The translations under genes and the position numbers were made by a program. DNA of 64,000 nt from UMGS1696 sp964621165 (GTDB lineage Bacteria > Bacillota > Clostridia > Oscillospirales > CAG-272), in NCBI GenBank assembly GCA_964621165.1, contig CAZULC010000008.1:1-64000 (forward strand), written 5' to 3'. The stretch's first letter is position 1, and every line of letters starts with the position of its first letter. Shown in pieces: positions 8,266 to 17,259 of this stretch. The notes under the pieces are model-generated. The model was not told the DNA's origin. It saw only the letters and a list, made by a program, of their open reading frames with translations, and searched no databases.

Positions 8266-9612
8266 ATGAAACATAAAAATCAACTTATATTAATAATAAC
8301 CCTGACCCTGACGTCCCTGTTTTTCTCCTGTGCTTCCGCGAATGAAAACGGCGTAAAGTCTGACTTTACTTCAAATCCTACTCCGGAAGCAAGTGAAAAC
8401 GAAAGGGACTTGCCGCTGGACCCTCTTCCCGAACCGGACGACGAACCTGCGATGGAATCATACCACCGCTCCGAGCCGTCAACGGAATACTTGCCTCAAG
8501 TGGAATCGGACGAAGAAAACGAACCGGAAACCGAGTCCGAATCTGAATCTGAGACGGATATCGCGCCCGAGTACGAGCCGGAGACAAAGTCACAGCCGGA
8601 AACCGAAGCCGAACCGGACGTGGACTTGTCAGACATGACGCCGACCGAGAGGCTCTACTACCTCTACGAGGAGAAAGCTCCCCTGAGATGGAAGAAGACT
8701 GACGACGGGGATTTTGTCAAGGTCTATCCGGAGCTGTCATTTGCCTACTACGACATAGACTCCGGCGAGAGCCTGACCTACAATTCGGGTTCCGTGTGGT
8801 ATTCAGCCAGCATGATAAAGGCCCCGTATGTCTATTCGGTGTTTGAAGAAATAGACGCGTTTCTCGCACTTCCGCATGATAAGGATGAAAACGGCGGCAT
8901 AATTTACGAAAAAGATGAAGAAAAATACAATCTCGACGAAAAATGGTTCTACGACTCCGAGAATATGTTTGAGGAAGGCTCCGGCGAGATACAGAATGAA
9001 GAGGACGGCTTTGAACTGAGCTGGCTTGAGCTGTTCGACTACACGCTTCTCTACAGCGACAACGTGGCATTCAGACAGATACGGAACCGGTTCGGATATG
9101 ATTCCTTCTACAAAAAGTCAGCCGAACTCGGAATCAGTGGTACGTCAAGCGGATTCATGAACCTGTCGGCTGACGACTGTGTCGTATTCCTGCGCCAGAT
9201 GTACGACTACTTTGAAGGCGGAAGCGAGCTTGCGGAACACATGAAGGACTGCATGATCAAGTCAAAGAGTAACGGCATGATTGCAGTCAGCTATCCTGCG
9301 GGAACTGTCGCCCACAAATACGGCTGGGACCTCGGCGCGTACCATGATATGGCAATAATCTACGACGAGCATCCGTACATACTAGTAATCATGACCGACT
9401 ACGAGGACGGCGGCGCTGAACCCATGAAGTTTTTCAGTGACACGGTTGAGCTGATAAAGGAAATCCACGCTGACTACTACGCTCAAGCCGAAACCGAGCC
9501 GAAGCCGGAAACTGACATGGAAACAGAATCAGAGACGGAAACTACCATTGAAGCTGAAACAGAGACCGAAATTATAATTGAGACAGGATCCGAAACTGCA
9601 ATTGAACCTTAG
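8266..9612 (+). CDS. Beta-lactamase-like serine hydrolase lipoprotein with acidic Glu/Thr/Pro repeats
   Basis: 448 residues. The N-terminus is a signal peptide ending in a lipobox-like LFFSC, so the mature protein is probably lipid-anchored outside. An acidic low-complexity linker follows (ESESESETDIAPEYEPE). The catalytic domain (~residues 120-400) has the active-serine motif SASMIK, YSDN (the SDN loop) and HKYGW in place of the KTG motif, which places it in the class A beta-lactamase superfamily. A second Glu/Thr-rich tail (METESETETT...) ends at TAG 9610-9612, but the frame stays open and equally Glu/Thr/Pro-rich for 43 more codons. Antibiotic hydrolysis versus peptidoglycan-related activity is undecided. 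No Shine-Dalgarno is seen before the ATG. Confidence 0.75.
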   Translation: MKHKNQLILIITLTLTSLFFSCASANENGVKSDFTSNPTPEASENERDLPLDPLPEPDDEPAMESYHRSEPSTEYLPQVESDEENEPETESESESETDIAPEYEPETKSQPETEAEPDVDLSDMTPTERLYYLYEEKAPLRWKKTDDGDFVKVYPELSFAYYDIDSGESLTYNSGSVWYSASMIKAPYVYSVFEEIDAFLALPHDKDENGGIIYEKDEEKYNLDEKWFYDSENMFEEGSGEIQNEEDGFELSWLELFDYTLLYSDNVAFRQIRNRFGYDSFYKKSAELGISGTSSGFMNLSADDCVVFLRQMYDYFEGGSELAEHMKDCMIKSKSNGMIAVSYPAGTVAHKYGWDLGAYHDMAIIYDEHPYILVIMTDYEDGGAEPMKFFSDTVELIKEIHADYYAQAETEPKPETDMETESETETTIEAETETEIIIETGSETAIEP

Positions 9613-9744
9613 ACCGAGTCAGAGACCGAAACAACAGCTGAACCTATGACTGAGCCGGAGTCAGAATCCAAGTCAGAACAGGCGCCGTCTTTCTCTGACA
9701 TGGAAAGTGAAATTCCTGAATCTGAAAATGAAGGGAATGTTTAG
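9613..9744 (+). other. In-frame continuation of the acidic repeat tail beyond an amber codon
   Basis: After the TAG at 9610-9612 the same frame continues 43 codons (TESETETTAEPMTEPESESK...) to TAG 9742-9744, with the same Glu/Thr/Ser/Pro composition as the tail upstream. A single G-to-T change (GAG to TAG) explains it. The rest of the 337-base gap up to 9949 is AT-rich and holds the promoter at 9857-9885. Confidence 0.6.
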
Positions 9745-9856
9745 TAAAAATTAAATAAAATCGACTAAACAGGCTGGATTCAAAGGAAAACTCATACAAA
9801 ATAATGAAATACCGATTAAGAAATATTACACATATGTTTCATTTGACCAAAAAACG

Positions 9857-9885
9857 TTGACAAAGAAAATCTTCTGTGGTATCAT
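9857..9885 (+). promoter_or_regulatory. Strong sigma-A-type promoter for the S-layer protein gene
   Basis: TTGACA (9857-9862), 17-nt spacer, TATCAT (9880-9885). It is followed by a 60-nt purine-rich leader and a full AGGAGG ribosome binding site at 9937-9942. Confidence 0.75.
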
Positions 9886-9949
9886 ATACTCGCGGCGGAC
9901 GAAAGAGAAAAAACGAAAGAAACAACCGCCAAACACAGGAGGAAAACGA

Positions 9950-12820
9950 ATGAATAATTTTAGAAGATACTTTGTACCCACCCTTGCGGCTCTTATCCTT
10001 GCAAGTACAGGTACATCGGTTCTCGCTAAAAACTTTGACGATGTAAAAGACGACAGCACCGCCAAGACTGAAATATCGATTCTTTCCGATATAGGCGTAA
10101 TCAAAGGCACAAGCGATACGGCTTTCACCCCCGACGGAAACGTAACAAGAGAGCAGATGGCGACATTCCTGTTCAGACTTATGCTTGGCAGAGACGACGC
10201 CGGACGCGTGAACACCACAAAATTCACCGATCTTTACGAGCCTTACTACAACGGCGCAATCTCATGGGCAAACGCAGCCGGATACATCCTCGGCACAAGT
10301 GAAACCACATTTGAGCCTGCAGGAGGCATCATGAAGCAGGACGCCATGGCAATGCTGGTTCGCGCTCTGGGTCAGGACAGCGAAAAGATGAACGCCGGCT
10401 ACCCCTGGTCCTACATCAACGCGGCAGTGAAGCTGGGTCTTGACAAAGGACTTGAGAACGTGGCATACGAGGAAACCCTCACCAGAGCCGAAACTGCGCA
10501 GATTCTCTACAACGCGCTCACATCCGAGTACCTTGTAGCAAGAACCACAATCAACGGCAACGTCTACTACGAATCCACCTCGATTATCGAAGAGGTATTC
10601 GGCTACAGCATGGCTGACGCTTCCATCGAGGCGACAAACGACTACTCCCTCGACGGCGATCCTGTAATCAAGAACGGCTACGTAACCCTTCTCTGCAACG
10701 AGGATGGCAAGAGTTTCAGAATGACCATCCCCTTCGCTGAAATGAACCTTGAAGGAGAAGCAAACGACCACCTCGGCGAGAGTTTCAAGGTAATCTACAA
10801 GGCTGACGGCAGCAAGTATCAGGTGCTCTCCACTGTGGAAAACACCAGAGTTGAAGTTTACGACGAAGCAAAGGTGGACAAGGACGGCAATAACTTCGTG
10901 GAAATCGGCGGAAACAAGTACACCCTAGTAGAAGAGTACTCCGACGAGCTTTCCACTAACAACAACGAAATCAAGCTCTACGCGTTCGACGGAGACCAAG
11001 GACTTGAGCAGATTACGGACATCAAGGATTTGAAGGACCTCCTCGGATTCTACAGAATCTCCCTCATGTTCGACGGACGGGATGAGACAGCACGCCGCGG
11101 AATCATCAGAGTGTTCGAGATGGAAAAGCTGGAAATCAACTCCGAAGGCAAAATCAACATCGCTGGTGGCAAGAAGGCAGACGAAATCAACCTGAACAAC
11201 AAAGCCGAGGCGGAGGACGGGGACTATGTTCTCTACTACTTCAACCCGGAGACAAGCGAGCTTGAAATAGCTGAGCTTTTGGATATCGACTACGGTACTG
11301 TAAAGAGAATCACAAACACCACCGTAAAAATCGGTGATACAGTATACAACCTCGGAAATGAGACCGCCGGAATTACAGCGGAATCCCTGAAAAACAAGCT
11401 CACGCTGGGTCAGTCCGCTTCTGTTGTACTCTACAAGGATACAGTAGTGGCTGTGGTTGACGGCGTGGCGGCTTCCGATTCGTCGAAGTACCTGCTCTCA
11501 CTCAGCGACGCTTACAGAGTGTACGAAAACGGCACATTCAAGTACGTTATGACCGCGTTCGTTGACGGCGAAGAGCAGAACATCTACGTAAACGACTCCG
11601 GTGCGAAGGAAGGTCAGATTTTTAGATACACCGAAGTCGGCGGAACATACAGCCTCATCAGACCCGAAGTTGAAGACGGAATCATCCTCTCCGGCAAGAA
11701 GCAGTTCATTCAGAACTCCGGCGGCGTGGACGAAATCGCGTACATTGTGAACAGTGCTGACTCCACTACAATCCAGCTCAGCGGCAGAAACTACTACACT
11801 CTCAACAATGGTAACGCAGAAGCCGTATCCTCAGTGGCAGGACTTGCTGACATGCGGTTTATCTGCGGCAAGGACTCCGTTATCGTGATAAACGACGGCG
11901 GCAAAATCATGCAGAGAACCGGCGCTTACTCATCCACAATTGAAGTAAATGACGGCGCACAGGTTGTGGCGGTGTTCGACAACGAGGTCGGCTCAACCGA
12001 AACCCTCAAGTACCTCTACATCTCCGACGGCTCCCTCGGCAACTACGACCTTGACGCAGGCTTTGTGAGAATCCTCGCGGTGAACGGCTCCGTATTCGAG
12101 GACGGCACATACTACTCCGAGTACATTGTATATAACTTCTCCACAGGCAAGATTGAGACAATGCTCTCCCGCTCCTTCGAGCTTGAAATTGGCTCGGACT
12201 ACAGATGCGGTACCGACGATACAATCACCGCCGACAAAGCTGACGTTGTGGTAAGCGGCTTCGTAAACGGCTACACCGGCTCCACTGTATCGGTTGACGG
12301 ATACACATTCACCCTCGACAAGGACGTAAAGATTATCAGAATCAACTCCAAGCACGAGATTGAAGAAGTGAAGCTCGCCGACCTCTACATGAGAAACATC
12401 GAGTTCATCTCCGAAAAGGGAGTCGTAACCCTCATCATGGACGCGGGTGAGGCTGAATTCAATACAGTATCCGACGGACAGACCGTTACTGTTACCCCCG
12501 ACTTCGACCTCGGCAACTTCATCGACAGCAAGCTCACATCCGTGAGAATCGTAAAGGACGACCATGAAGTCATGACAGCGGAAGACGGAATCACAGCCGA
12601 AAAGGGCGAGAGCAACACTCTCCTGTTCAGAATCGCCGAGTCCAAGGCTCTCGAGGAAGGCAAGTACACCCTGACCTTCAAGTTAGGCTCCAGCGAGTTC
12701 ACGGTTGAGTTTACGGTAGTAAAACCTGCAGCTCCCGAGAATCCGGAACAGCCGACAGACCCTGAAAATCCCGACACACCCGTAACTCCTGAGAATCCTG
12801 ACAATAGCGACGGCGAATAA
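9950..12820 (+). CDS. S-layer homology (SLH) domain surface protein
   Basis: 956 residues. A signal peptide (MNNFRRYFVPTLAALILAST...SVLA) is followed by SLH repeats: FDDVKDDSTAKTEISILSDIGVIKGTSDTAFTPDGNVTREQMATFL and FTDLYEPYYNGAISWANAAGYILGTSETTFEP, with a more diverged third ending in LTRAETAQILYNAL. SLH domains bind secondary cell-wall polymers and hold the protein on the surface. The remaining ~750 residues are beta-rich, unrecognised, and end in an acidic Pro/Glu/Asn linker (PENPEQPTDPENPDTP); no LPXTG is seen. The start follows AGGAGG by 7 nt. The strong promoter, terminator and regular codon use suggest high expression as a major envelope protein. Function beyond anchoring is unknown. 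Confidence 0.87.
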   Translation: MNNFRRYFVPTLAALILASTGTSVLAKNFDDVKDDSTAKTEISILSDIGVIKGTSDTAFTPDGNVTREQMATFLFRLMLGRDDAGRVNTTKFTDLYEPYYNGAISWANAAGYILGTSETTFEPAGGIMKQDAMAMLVRALGQDSEKMNAGYPWSYINAAVKLGLDKGLENVAYEETLTRAETAQILYNALTSEYLVARTTINGNVYYESTSIIEEVFGYSMADASIEATNDYSLDGDPVIKNGYVTLLCNEDGKSFRMTIPFAEMNLEGEANDHLGESFKVIYKADGSKYQVLSTVENTRVEVYDEAKVDKDGNNFVEIGGNKYTLVEEYSDELSTNNNEIKLYAFDGDQGLEQITDIKDLKDLLGFYRISLMFDGRDETARRGIIRVFEMEKLEINSEGKINIAGGKKADEINLNNKAEAEDGDYVLYYFNPETSELEIAELLDIDYGTVKRITNTTVKIGDTVYNLGNETAGITAESLKNKLTLGQSASVVLYKDTVVAVVDGVAASDSSKYLLSLSDAYRVYENGTFKYVMTAFVDGEEQNIYVNDSGAKEGQIFRYTEVGGTYSLIRPEVEDGIILSGKKQFIQNSGGVDEIAYIVNSADSTTIQLSGRNYYTLNNGNAEAVSSVAGLADMRFICGKDSVIVINDGGKIMQRTGAYSSTIEVNDGAQVVAVFDNEVGSTETLKYLYISDGSLGNYDLDAGFVRILAVNGSVFEDGTYYSEYIVYNFSTGKIETMLSRSFELEIGSDYRCGTDDTITADKADVVVSGFVNGYTGSTVSVDGYTFTLDKDVKIIRINSKHEIEEVKLADLYMRNIEFISEKGVVTLIMDAGEAEFNTVSDGQTVTVTPDFDLGNFIDSKLTSVRIVKDDHEVMTAEDGITAEKGESNTLLFRIAESKALEEGKYTLTFKLGSSEFTVEFTVVKPAAPENPEQPTDPENPDTPVTPENPDNSDGE

Positions 12821-12831
12821 TCAAAATTAAA

Positions 12832-12861
12832 AGCTCATTCCAGCCCGGAATGGGCTTTTTT
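12832..12861 (+). terminator. Terminator of the S-layer protein gene
   Basis: AGCTCATTCC pairs with GGAATGGGCT (one G-U pair) with a 5-nt loop and is followed by TTTTT. Confidence 0.88.
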
Positions 12862-12885
12862 ATTTAAAAATTTACAAAAAACCTA

Positions 12886-12914
12886 TTGAATGATCATGAT
12901 ATTTATGGTATACT
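12886..12914 (+). promoter_or_regulatory. Promoter of the CotH-kinase gene
   Basis: TTGAAT (12886-12891), 17-nt spacer, TATACT (12909-12914). It lies 45 nt before the GTG start. Confidence 0.6.
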
Positions 12915-12959
12915 TAAAAAAGTTTATTAGTTACCTTGATTGTTTTCTAGGAGATTAAC

Positions 12960-15134
12960 GTGAAAAAGAATCATAAAATAATACTCATCTGTACAGCGGC
13001 GGTTTTGGCGGCAATGCTTCTCTCAGGGTGCTCGACTGTTGACGAAGCCGAGCCCCAAACCGAGATTGAATCCAATGAACCCGCGACAGAAGCAGAAGAA
13101 TCAGTCGGTGTGACTTTTAAATCCGGCTTTACCTACTCCGGTCTGCAAAGACCTGTGGTTGTGGACGACAGCCAACTTTTGCCTGAGGATGGCGTGTCCA
13201 AGCCTGAGGACGGCAGGATTATATACACCACAAACAGTAAAGCTGCTGGTACGGTCGAGGGAAACGTGTCCCAACCGGCAGGAGTTGAGTCTGGAAAAGT
13301 GACAGCCGTGCCAAACCTTGGATATAAATTCGTTAAATGGAGCGATGGAAACGCCGACCCAACTCGCTCAGGCGACACTGAAGAAGGTCTTTACACCGCC
13401 ATATTCGATTATGATATTTTAGATATGCCGATTATGGTTATCAATACAGACGACGGAAAGGCTATTACATCAAAAACAGAATATGTGGATGCCACCATGT
13501 CACTCCTTGGGTGCAAGGATAAATACCAGATCGAAAACCTATCCTTGCAAATCAGAGGACGAGGCAACAACTCATGGACTTACCCAAAAAAATCATACAA
13601 ATTGAAGCTGTCGGAGAAGACAAATTTTTTCGATATGGCAAATGGCAAAGAAAAAGTGTGGGTCATCCTCGCCAACCAATGCGACCGATCGCTCCTGCGA
13701 AATCAGGTATCATTTGAATACGGCCGGTATATGGACGGATTGGACTGGGAACCCGCCTCAACATCAGTGGAAGTTTATCTCAATGGCGAATATGTGGGAG
13801 TATACCTACTTGCCGAGGATATAAAGATATCGAAAAATCGCGTTGCTATAGAAGATAACAATCCCGACGAGCTTGATACTTGCTATCTTCTTGAACTGTC
13901 GAACTACTCTACAGGAACTGTAATCAACGCAGCCGGACGGACATACATGATTCACAGCGACCTCTCAGATGACCGCATCACAAGTGTCAAGCAAAAGTTA
14001 TTTATTGCTGATTATGTGAACAGCGCATATGACGCATTGTCTTCCGGCGATAGAGCGGCTTTTGAGGAACTTGTGGATCTTGATTCCTTCATCGACTCAT
14101 ACCTGACCGAGGAAATCGTGAAAAACCTCGACTCACAGTGGGACAGCTTCTACCTCTACAAGGACGCGGGCGGAAAGCTCTTCTTCGGACCTCTCTGGGA
14201 CTTCGATTTGGCTCTGGGTAACGCAGACGATGGCGCGGAAACCATTGACCAGATTTTTGTGGGCAATGGAAGCGGAAGCGGCGGCGGATCAGGTACATGG
14301 TTCGCTGTAGCAATGCTTCAGGAATGGTTTCGGCAGGAAATCCATGACAGATGGAATGAAATATACAAAGATATCTGCGTGATGCCTGAATACATATATT
14401 CTGAAGCTGAGGCAGGACTTCGATCATATGAAAGAAACTTCAAGAAGTGGCAGATTTTCGGCACAGTTCAGAACCGTGAGACCGAAAGTATAATCAAGTT
14501 GAGTACATATACCGAAAATTATGAATACCTCGCAGACTGGCTGACGCAGCGGCTTGAATGGCTGAACAGCGCGTTCAATGACGAAAAATTTGTATCTGAG
14601 GGTGAGGGACTGTACTATTTCTATTCCACGAAAGTGAGGGAAGAGCATAATCAGCAGAGGCAGAACAGCTATGCCGACGATAATACAACAGAAATCGCTG
14701 GCAAATACGAAAATCTGACTCAGTACGTCAGCAGCAGTTCAGTTGAGGGTCCTGACGGATATCCGGGAGAGGATGCGGTTAACCTCTTCGACAGTGACAA
14801 GAACACCAAGTACTGTGTTGAAATGAATGGCGAAATTGACGTTACATTCAGGCTGAGGTCGACGCTCACTTTGAAAGCCTACATGTTGCGAACCGGAAAC
14901 GACACCTCTGAATACCCTGACCGAAATCCCGACAGCTGGATCATCTACGGTAGCACCGACGGCGAGAACTGGGTAGAAATCGACTCAGTTGATAAGGACG
15001 ACAACCCACTCGGTGCACAGAATCAAATCTGGTACGGCTTCGAAACTGACAACACTGTCGCCTACAAGTACTACAAAATACACTTTGAAAATAACGGAAC
15101 AATGCAGCTTTCCGATTTCCGGCTCCTCGGCTAG
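12960..15134 (+). CDS. CotH-kinase-family lipoprotein with C-terminal discoidin-like domain
   Basis: 724 residues. The signal peptide ends in the lipobox LLSGC, so the protein is probably a lipoprotein. Residues ~80-145 form an InlB-type repeat (VTAVPNLGYKFVKWSDGNADP). The central ~350 residues are a CotH-type kinase-like domain: IRGRGNNSWTYPKKSYKLKL, LLRNQVSFEYG, YLNGEYVGVYLLAEDI, and the metal-binding LFFGPLWDFDLALGN. The last ~130 residues look like an F5/8 type C (discoidin) carbohydrate-binding domain (VNLFDSDKNTKYCVE). CotH of Bacillus phosphorylates spore-coat proteins. Here the secreted form with a sugar-binding module suggests an envelope or cellulosome-like surface role; the substrate is unknown. 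GTG start with AGGAG 7 nt upstream. Confidence 0.82.
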   Translation: MKKNHKIILICTAAVLAAMLLSGCSTVDEAEPQTEIESNEPATEAEESVGVTFKSGFTYSGLQRPVVVDDSQLLPEDGVSKPEDGRIIYTTNSKAAGTVEGNVSQPAGVESGKVTAVPNLGYKFVKWSDGNADPTRSGDTEEGLYTAIFDYDILDMPIMVINTDDGKAITSKTEYVDATMSLLGCKDKYQIENLSLQIRGRGNNSWTYPKKSYKLKLSEKTNFFDMANGKEKVWVILANQCDRSLLRNQVSFEYGRYMDGLDWEPASTSVEVYLNGEYVGVYLLAEDIKISKNRVAIEDNNPDELDTCYLLELSNYSTGTVINAAGRTYMIHSDLSDDRITSVKQKLFIADYVNSAYDALSSGDRAAFEELVDLDSFIDSYLTEEIVKNLDSQWDSFYLYKDAGGKLFFGPLWDFDLALGNADDGAETIDQIFVGNGSGSGGGSGTWFAVAMLQEWFRQEIHDRWNEIYKDICVMPEYIYSEAEAGLRSYERNFKKWQIFGTVQNRETESIIKLSTYTENYEYLADWLTQRLEWLNSAFNDEKFVSEGEGLYYFYSTKVREEHNQQRQNSYADDNTTEIAGKYENLTQYVSSSSVEGPDGYPGEDAVNLFDSDKNTKYCVEMNGEIDVTFRLRSTLTLKAYMLRTGNDTSEYPDRNPDSWIIYGSTDGENWVEIDSVDKDDNPLGAQNQIWYGFETDNTVAYKYYKIHFENNGTMQLSDFRLLG

Positions 15135-15152
15135 AAATAAAACTTAAAATAT

Positions 15153-15196
15153 AACGCCATGATTACAGTAAAGTTCGCTGTGATCACGGCGTTTTT
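15153..15196 (+). terminator. Terminator after the CotH-kinase gene
   Basis: AACGCCATGATTACAG and CTGTGATCACGGCGTT form a long stem with two imperfections and a 9-nt loop, followed by TTTTT. Confidence 0.88.
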
Positions 15197-15213
15197 TATT
15201 TCCTCCATATCCG

Positions 15214-15242
15214 GAATAATCGGACCTCAGTGCGCATATGAT
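15214..15242 (+). promoter_or_regulatory. Sigma-E-like promoter of the spoIIIA operon
   Basis: GAATAAT (15214-15220), 14-nt spacer, CATATGAT (15235-15242). The spacing is identical to that of the yabP promoter. spoIIIA is a sigma-E operon in Bacillus, so position and timing fit. Confidence 0.5.
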
Positions 15243-15284
15243 TTACCAAAGTGAGAATCACGGTGAATCCGACATGGAGTAAAA

Positions 15285-16136
15285 ATGACCGAATCCGAAC
15301 TGAAAGCAATGTCCTACATACCTCTCTCAGCCGCGGAAGCAGTTGCAAAGGCCGCCGACGGACGTACGCTGAACGAAATCCGACTCAGGCTGAACGGGAC
15401 TACGTCCGTAACTTCGCTTGGTGACAATCTGCCGGTGGACTACGTCTGTACAAGAGCCGACATCGACTTTACAATTGACAGACTGTGCAGAAACTCCCTT
15501 TACGCCCACGCTGAGAATATACGGAACGGCGTGATTCCGGCTGATATGGGAATCCGTGCAGGAGTGTGTGGGCGTGCGGTTGTTGAGGACGGGCAGGTGA
15601 TTTGTGTGCGAGATATTACGTCTGTAGTGCTGCGAATACCCCATAGGTTCCCGGGAGCCGCGGATTTGATTTTACCATTGTGCGAAAAACACACTGGAGT
15701 CCTGATTTATTCAAAGCCGGCCGGAGGTAAAACCACGGTTCTGCGGGAGCTTATTCCGCTTTTGTCGAAGAAATACCGGACATCGGTAATCGACACCAGA
15801 TTTGAGCTGTGCAGTGACTTAAACTCAGGCGGAATGATTGACGTTTTCTCAGGCTATCCAAGGTACTCAGGCATGACCTCAGCCGTCCGCACCCTGTCGC
15901 CGGAATACATAATCTGCGACGAAATCTCAACCCCCGACGATATTGAAGCGGTGCGCTATGCCTATTCATCAGGGGTCAGGATTGTGGCAACCACCCACGC
16001 GGACAGCCTCGACAGTCTGTATGGAAACAAGTCCATAATGGAGCTGATTAAGTCCGGTATAATCGGATGCCTGTACGGACTCTGCGGATTCGGGAAAGCG
16101 CCCATCATCACAAAAACGGAGGACATCTATGACTGA
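15285..16136 (+). CDS. spoIIIAA: Stage III sporulation protein AA (ATPase)
   Basis: A 283-residue ATPase related to secretion ATPases. It powers the SpoIIIA-SpoIIQ channel between mother cell and forespore. The N-terminal RNA/protein-binding-like half holds LNEIRLRLNG. The Walker A is YSKPAGGKTT (residues ~148-157; a Ser replaces the first Gly, as usual in SpoIIIAA), and the Walker B region is PEYIICDEIS. Downstream is VRIVATTHADSLD. Start ATG has GGAG 6 nt upstream. First gene of the operon, overlapping spoIIIAB by 8 nt. Confidence 0.95.
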   Translation: MTESELKAMSYIPLSAAEAVAKAADGRTLNEIRLRLNGTTSVTSLGDNLPVDYVCTRADIDFTIDRLCRNSLYAHAENIRNGVIPADMGIRAGVCGRAVVEDGQVICVRDITSVVLRIPHRFPGAADLILPLCEKHTGVLIYSKPAGGKTTVLRELIPLLSKKYRTSVIDTRFELCSDLNSGGMIDVFSGYPRYSGMTSAVRTLSPEYIICDEISTPDDIEAVRYAYSSGVRIVATTHADSLDSLYGNKSIMELIKSGIIGCLYGLCGFGKAPIITKTEDIYD

Positions 16137-16629
16137 AAAGCTGATAGGCGGACTTGTCGTCATTGTCTCTTCGGCCATATGGGGAAGCCTTCGTGGAGCT
16201 GACGAGAGAAAAAAGCTGTCGTCCCTCGGTGAGTTCATAGACCTTGTAAATTTTATCGGCGGCAATATTGATCATTTCAGAACTCCACTCTGCGAAATCT
16301 ATCGACAGTATGCTTCAACTGGAGAAGAAAACCACAGGCACAGCGCGGAAATGGCGGAATTCTTGAGTACTGCGGAGAGGGAAGGAATCGCGTCGGCGTG
16401 GAATAATGAGATTCTGACGCTCCCTGACGAAGCCAAGCCAAATGTCCGCAGGTTCGTGACTGAAATAGGACGGGGATACGCCGAAGAGGAGGCTGAACTC
16501 TGCCGCTTCACTGCGGAAAATCTGACGTCAATTTTTGACATGCTGAAAGAAGATATCGGCGGAAAAGTAAAAATGTGGCGCACTCTGCCCCCTCTTCTCG
16601 CCTCCTCCGTGATGCTGATATTTCTGTAA
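16129..16629 (+). CDS. spoIIIAB: Stage III sporulation protein AB
   Basis: 166 residues, close to the family's ~170. An N-terminal hydrophobic segment (LIGGLVVIVSSAIWGSL) precedes a helical soluble domain that resembles type II secretion GspF, and a C-terminal hydrophobic stretch (LLASSVMLIFL) ends the protein. It is a forespore-channel component. It overlaps spoIIIAA by 8 nt, implying coupled translation. Confidence 0.9.
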   Translation: MTEKLIGGLVVIVSSAIWGSLRGADERKKLSSLGEFIDLVNFIGGNIDHFRTPLCEIYRQYASTGEENHRHSAEMAEFLSTAEREGIASAWNNEILTLPDEAKPNVRRFVTEIGRGYAEEEAELCRFTAENLTSIFDMLKEDIGGKVKMWRTLPPLLASSVMLIFL

Positions 16630-16673
16630 ACGTATTTCCAAAGTAAATCTAACATAAAAATGGCGGGATGAAA

Positions 16674-16868
16674 ATGGACGTTTCTTTGATTATAAAAATC
16701 GCAGGTGTGGGGATGCTTATTGCCGTGACCTACCAGATTCTGCAAAAAGTCGGGCGTGACGAGCAGGCTATGCTTCTTTCGCTTTCGGGAATGGTGCTGG
16801 TTCTGCTTCTGATAATCGGTGAAATCGGCGAGCTGCTTAGCCGGATCCGCAGTATTTTCGGCATATGA
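16674..16868 (+). CDS. spoIIIAC: Stage III sporulation protein AC
   Basis: 64 residues with two membrane helices (IIKIAGVGMLIAVTYQIL and MLLSLSGMVLVLLLIIGEIGELL), the standard SpoIIIAC layout. ATG 16674 is preferred to ATG 16668 because GGCGGG (16662-16667) directly abuts the earlier ATG but is 6 nt from the later one. The ATG of spoIIIAD overlaps its stop by 4 nt. Confidence 0.92.
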   Translation: MDVSLIIKIAGVGMLIAVTYQILQKVGRDEQAMLLSLSGMVLVLLLIIGEIGELLSRIRSIFGI

Positions 16869-17257
16869 CGGATTATGGCGCGGTTATACGATTTGCCGGA
16901 GTGGGGATTCTGGCAACTTTTTCCACCGCAATCATCAGGGAAATCAAAAGAGAATCCGCGCAGGGGGTGTCTCTCGGCGTGTTCGTGCTGATGCTGTGCT
17001 TTACCGTGCCGTTTGTTGCCGAGATTGTGAACTATACCTCATCCCTTGGGGAATACGTCGGCGGGGAAGAGGGAGAGTACATACTGCTTGTGGTGAAGGC
17101 GCTGGGAATCACATACCTGTCCTATGTTTCAGCGGAAATCTGTAAAGCCGCAGGTGAGGGAAGCGTCGCCAGTCAGATTGAGCTGTTCGGACGGCTTGAA
17201 ATTCTGATCATGTGCCTGCCGTATTTCAAAAAGCTAATCAGCCTTGCGTTATTGTGA
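16865..17257 (+). CDS. spoIIIAD: Stage III sporulation protein AD
   Basis: 130 residues with about four hydrophobic helices (VIRFAGVGILATFSTAII, GVSLGVFVLMLCFTVPFVAEIV, ILLVVKALGITYLSYVSAEI, IMCLPYFKKLISLALL). Like SpoIIIAC it is a polytopic mother-cell-membrane part of the SpoIIIA complex. Its length matches the family. It begins in the spoIIIAC stop and is followed 2 nt later by spoIIIAE. Confidence 0.93.
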   Translation: MTDYGAVIRFAGVGILATFSTAIIREIKRESAQGVSLGVFVLMLCFTVPFVAEIVNYTSSLGEYVGGEEGEYILLVVKALGITYLSYVSAEICKAAGEGSVASQIELFGRLEILIMCLPYFKKLISLALL

Positions 17258-17259
17258 TA

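Noticed and set aside
11993..12565. A 190-codon open frame antisense to the SLH protein gene.
   Set aside because: Val/Glu/Gly-rich composition typical of the reverse of a biased coding strand; no start signals.
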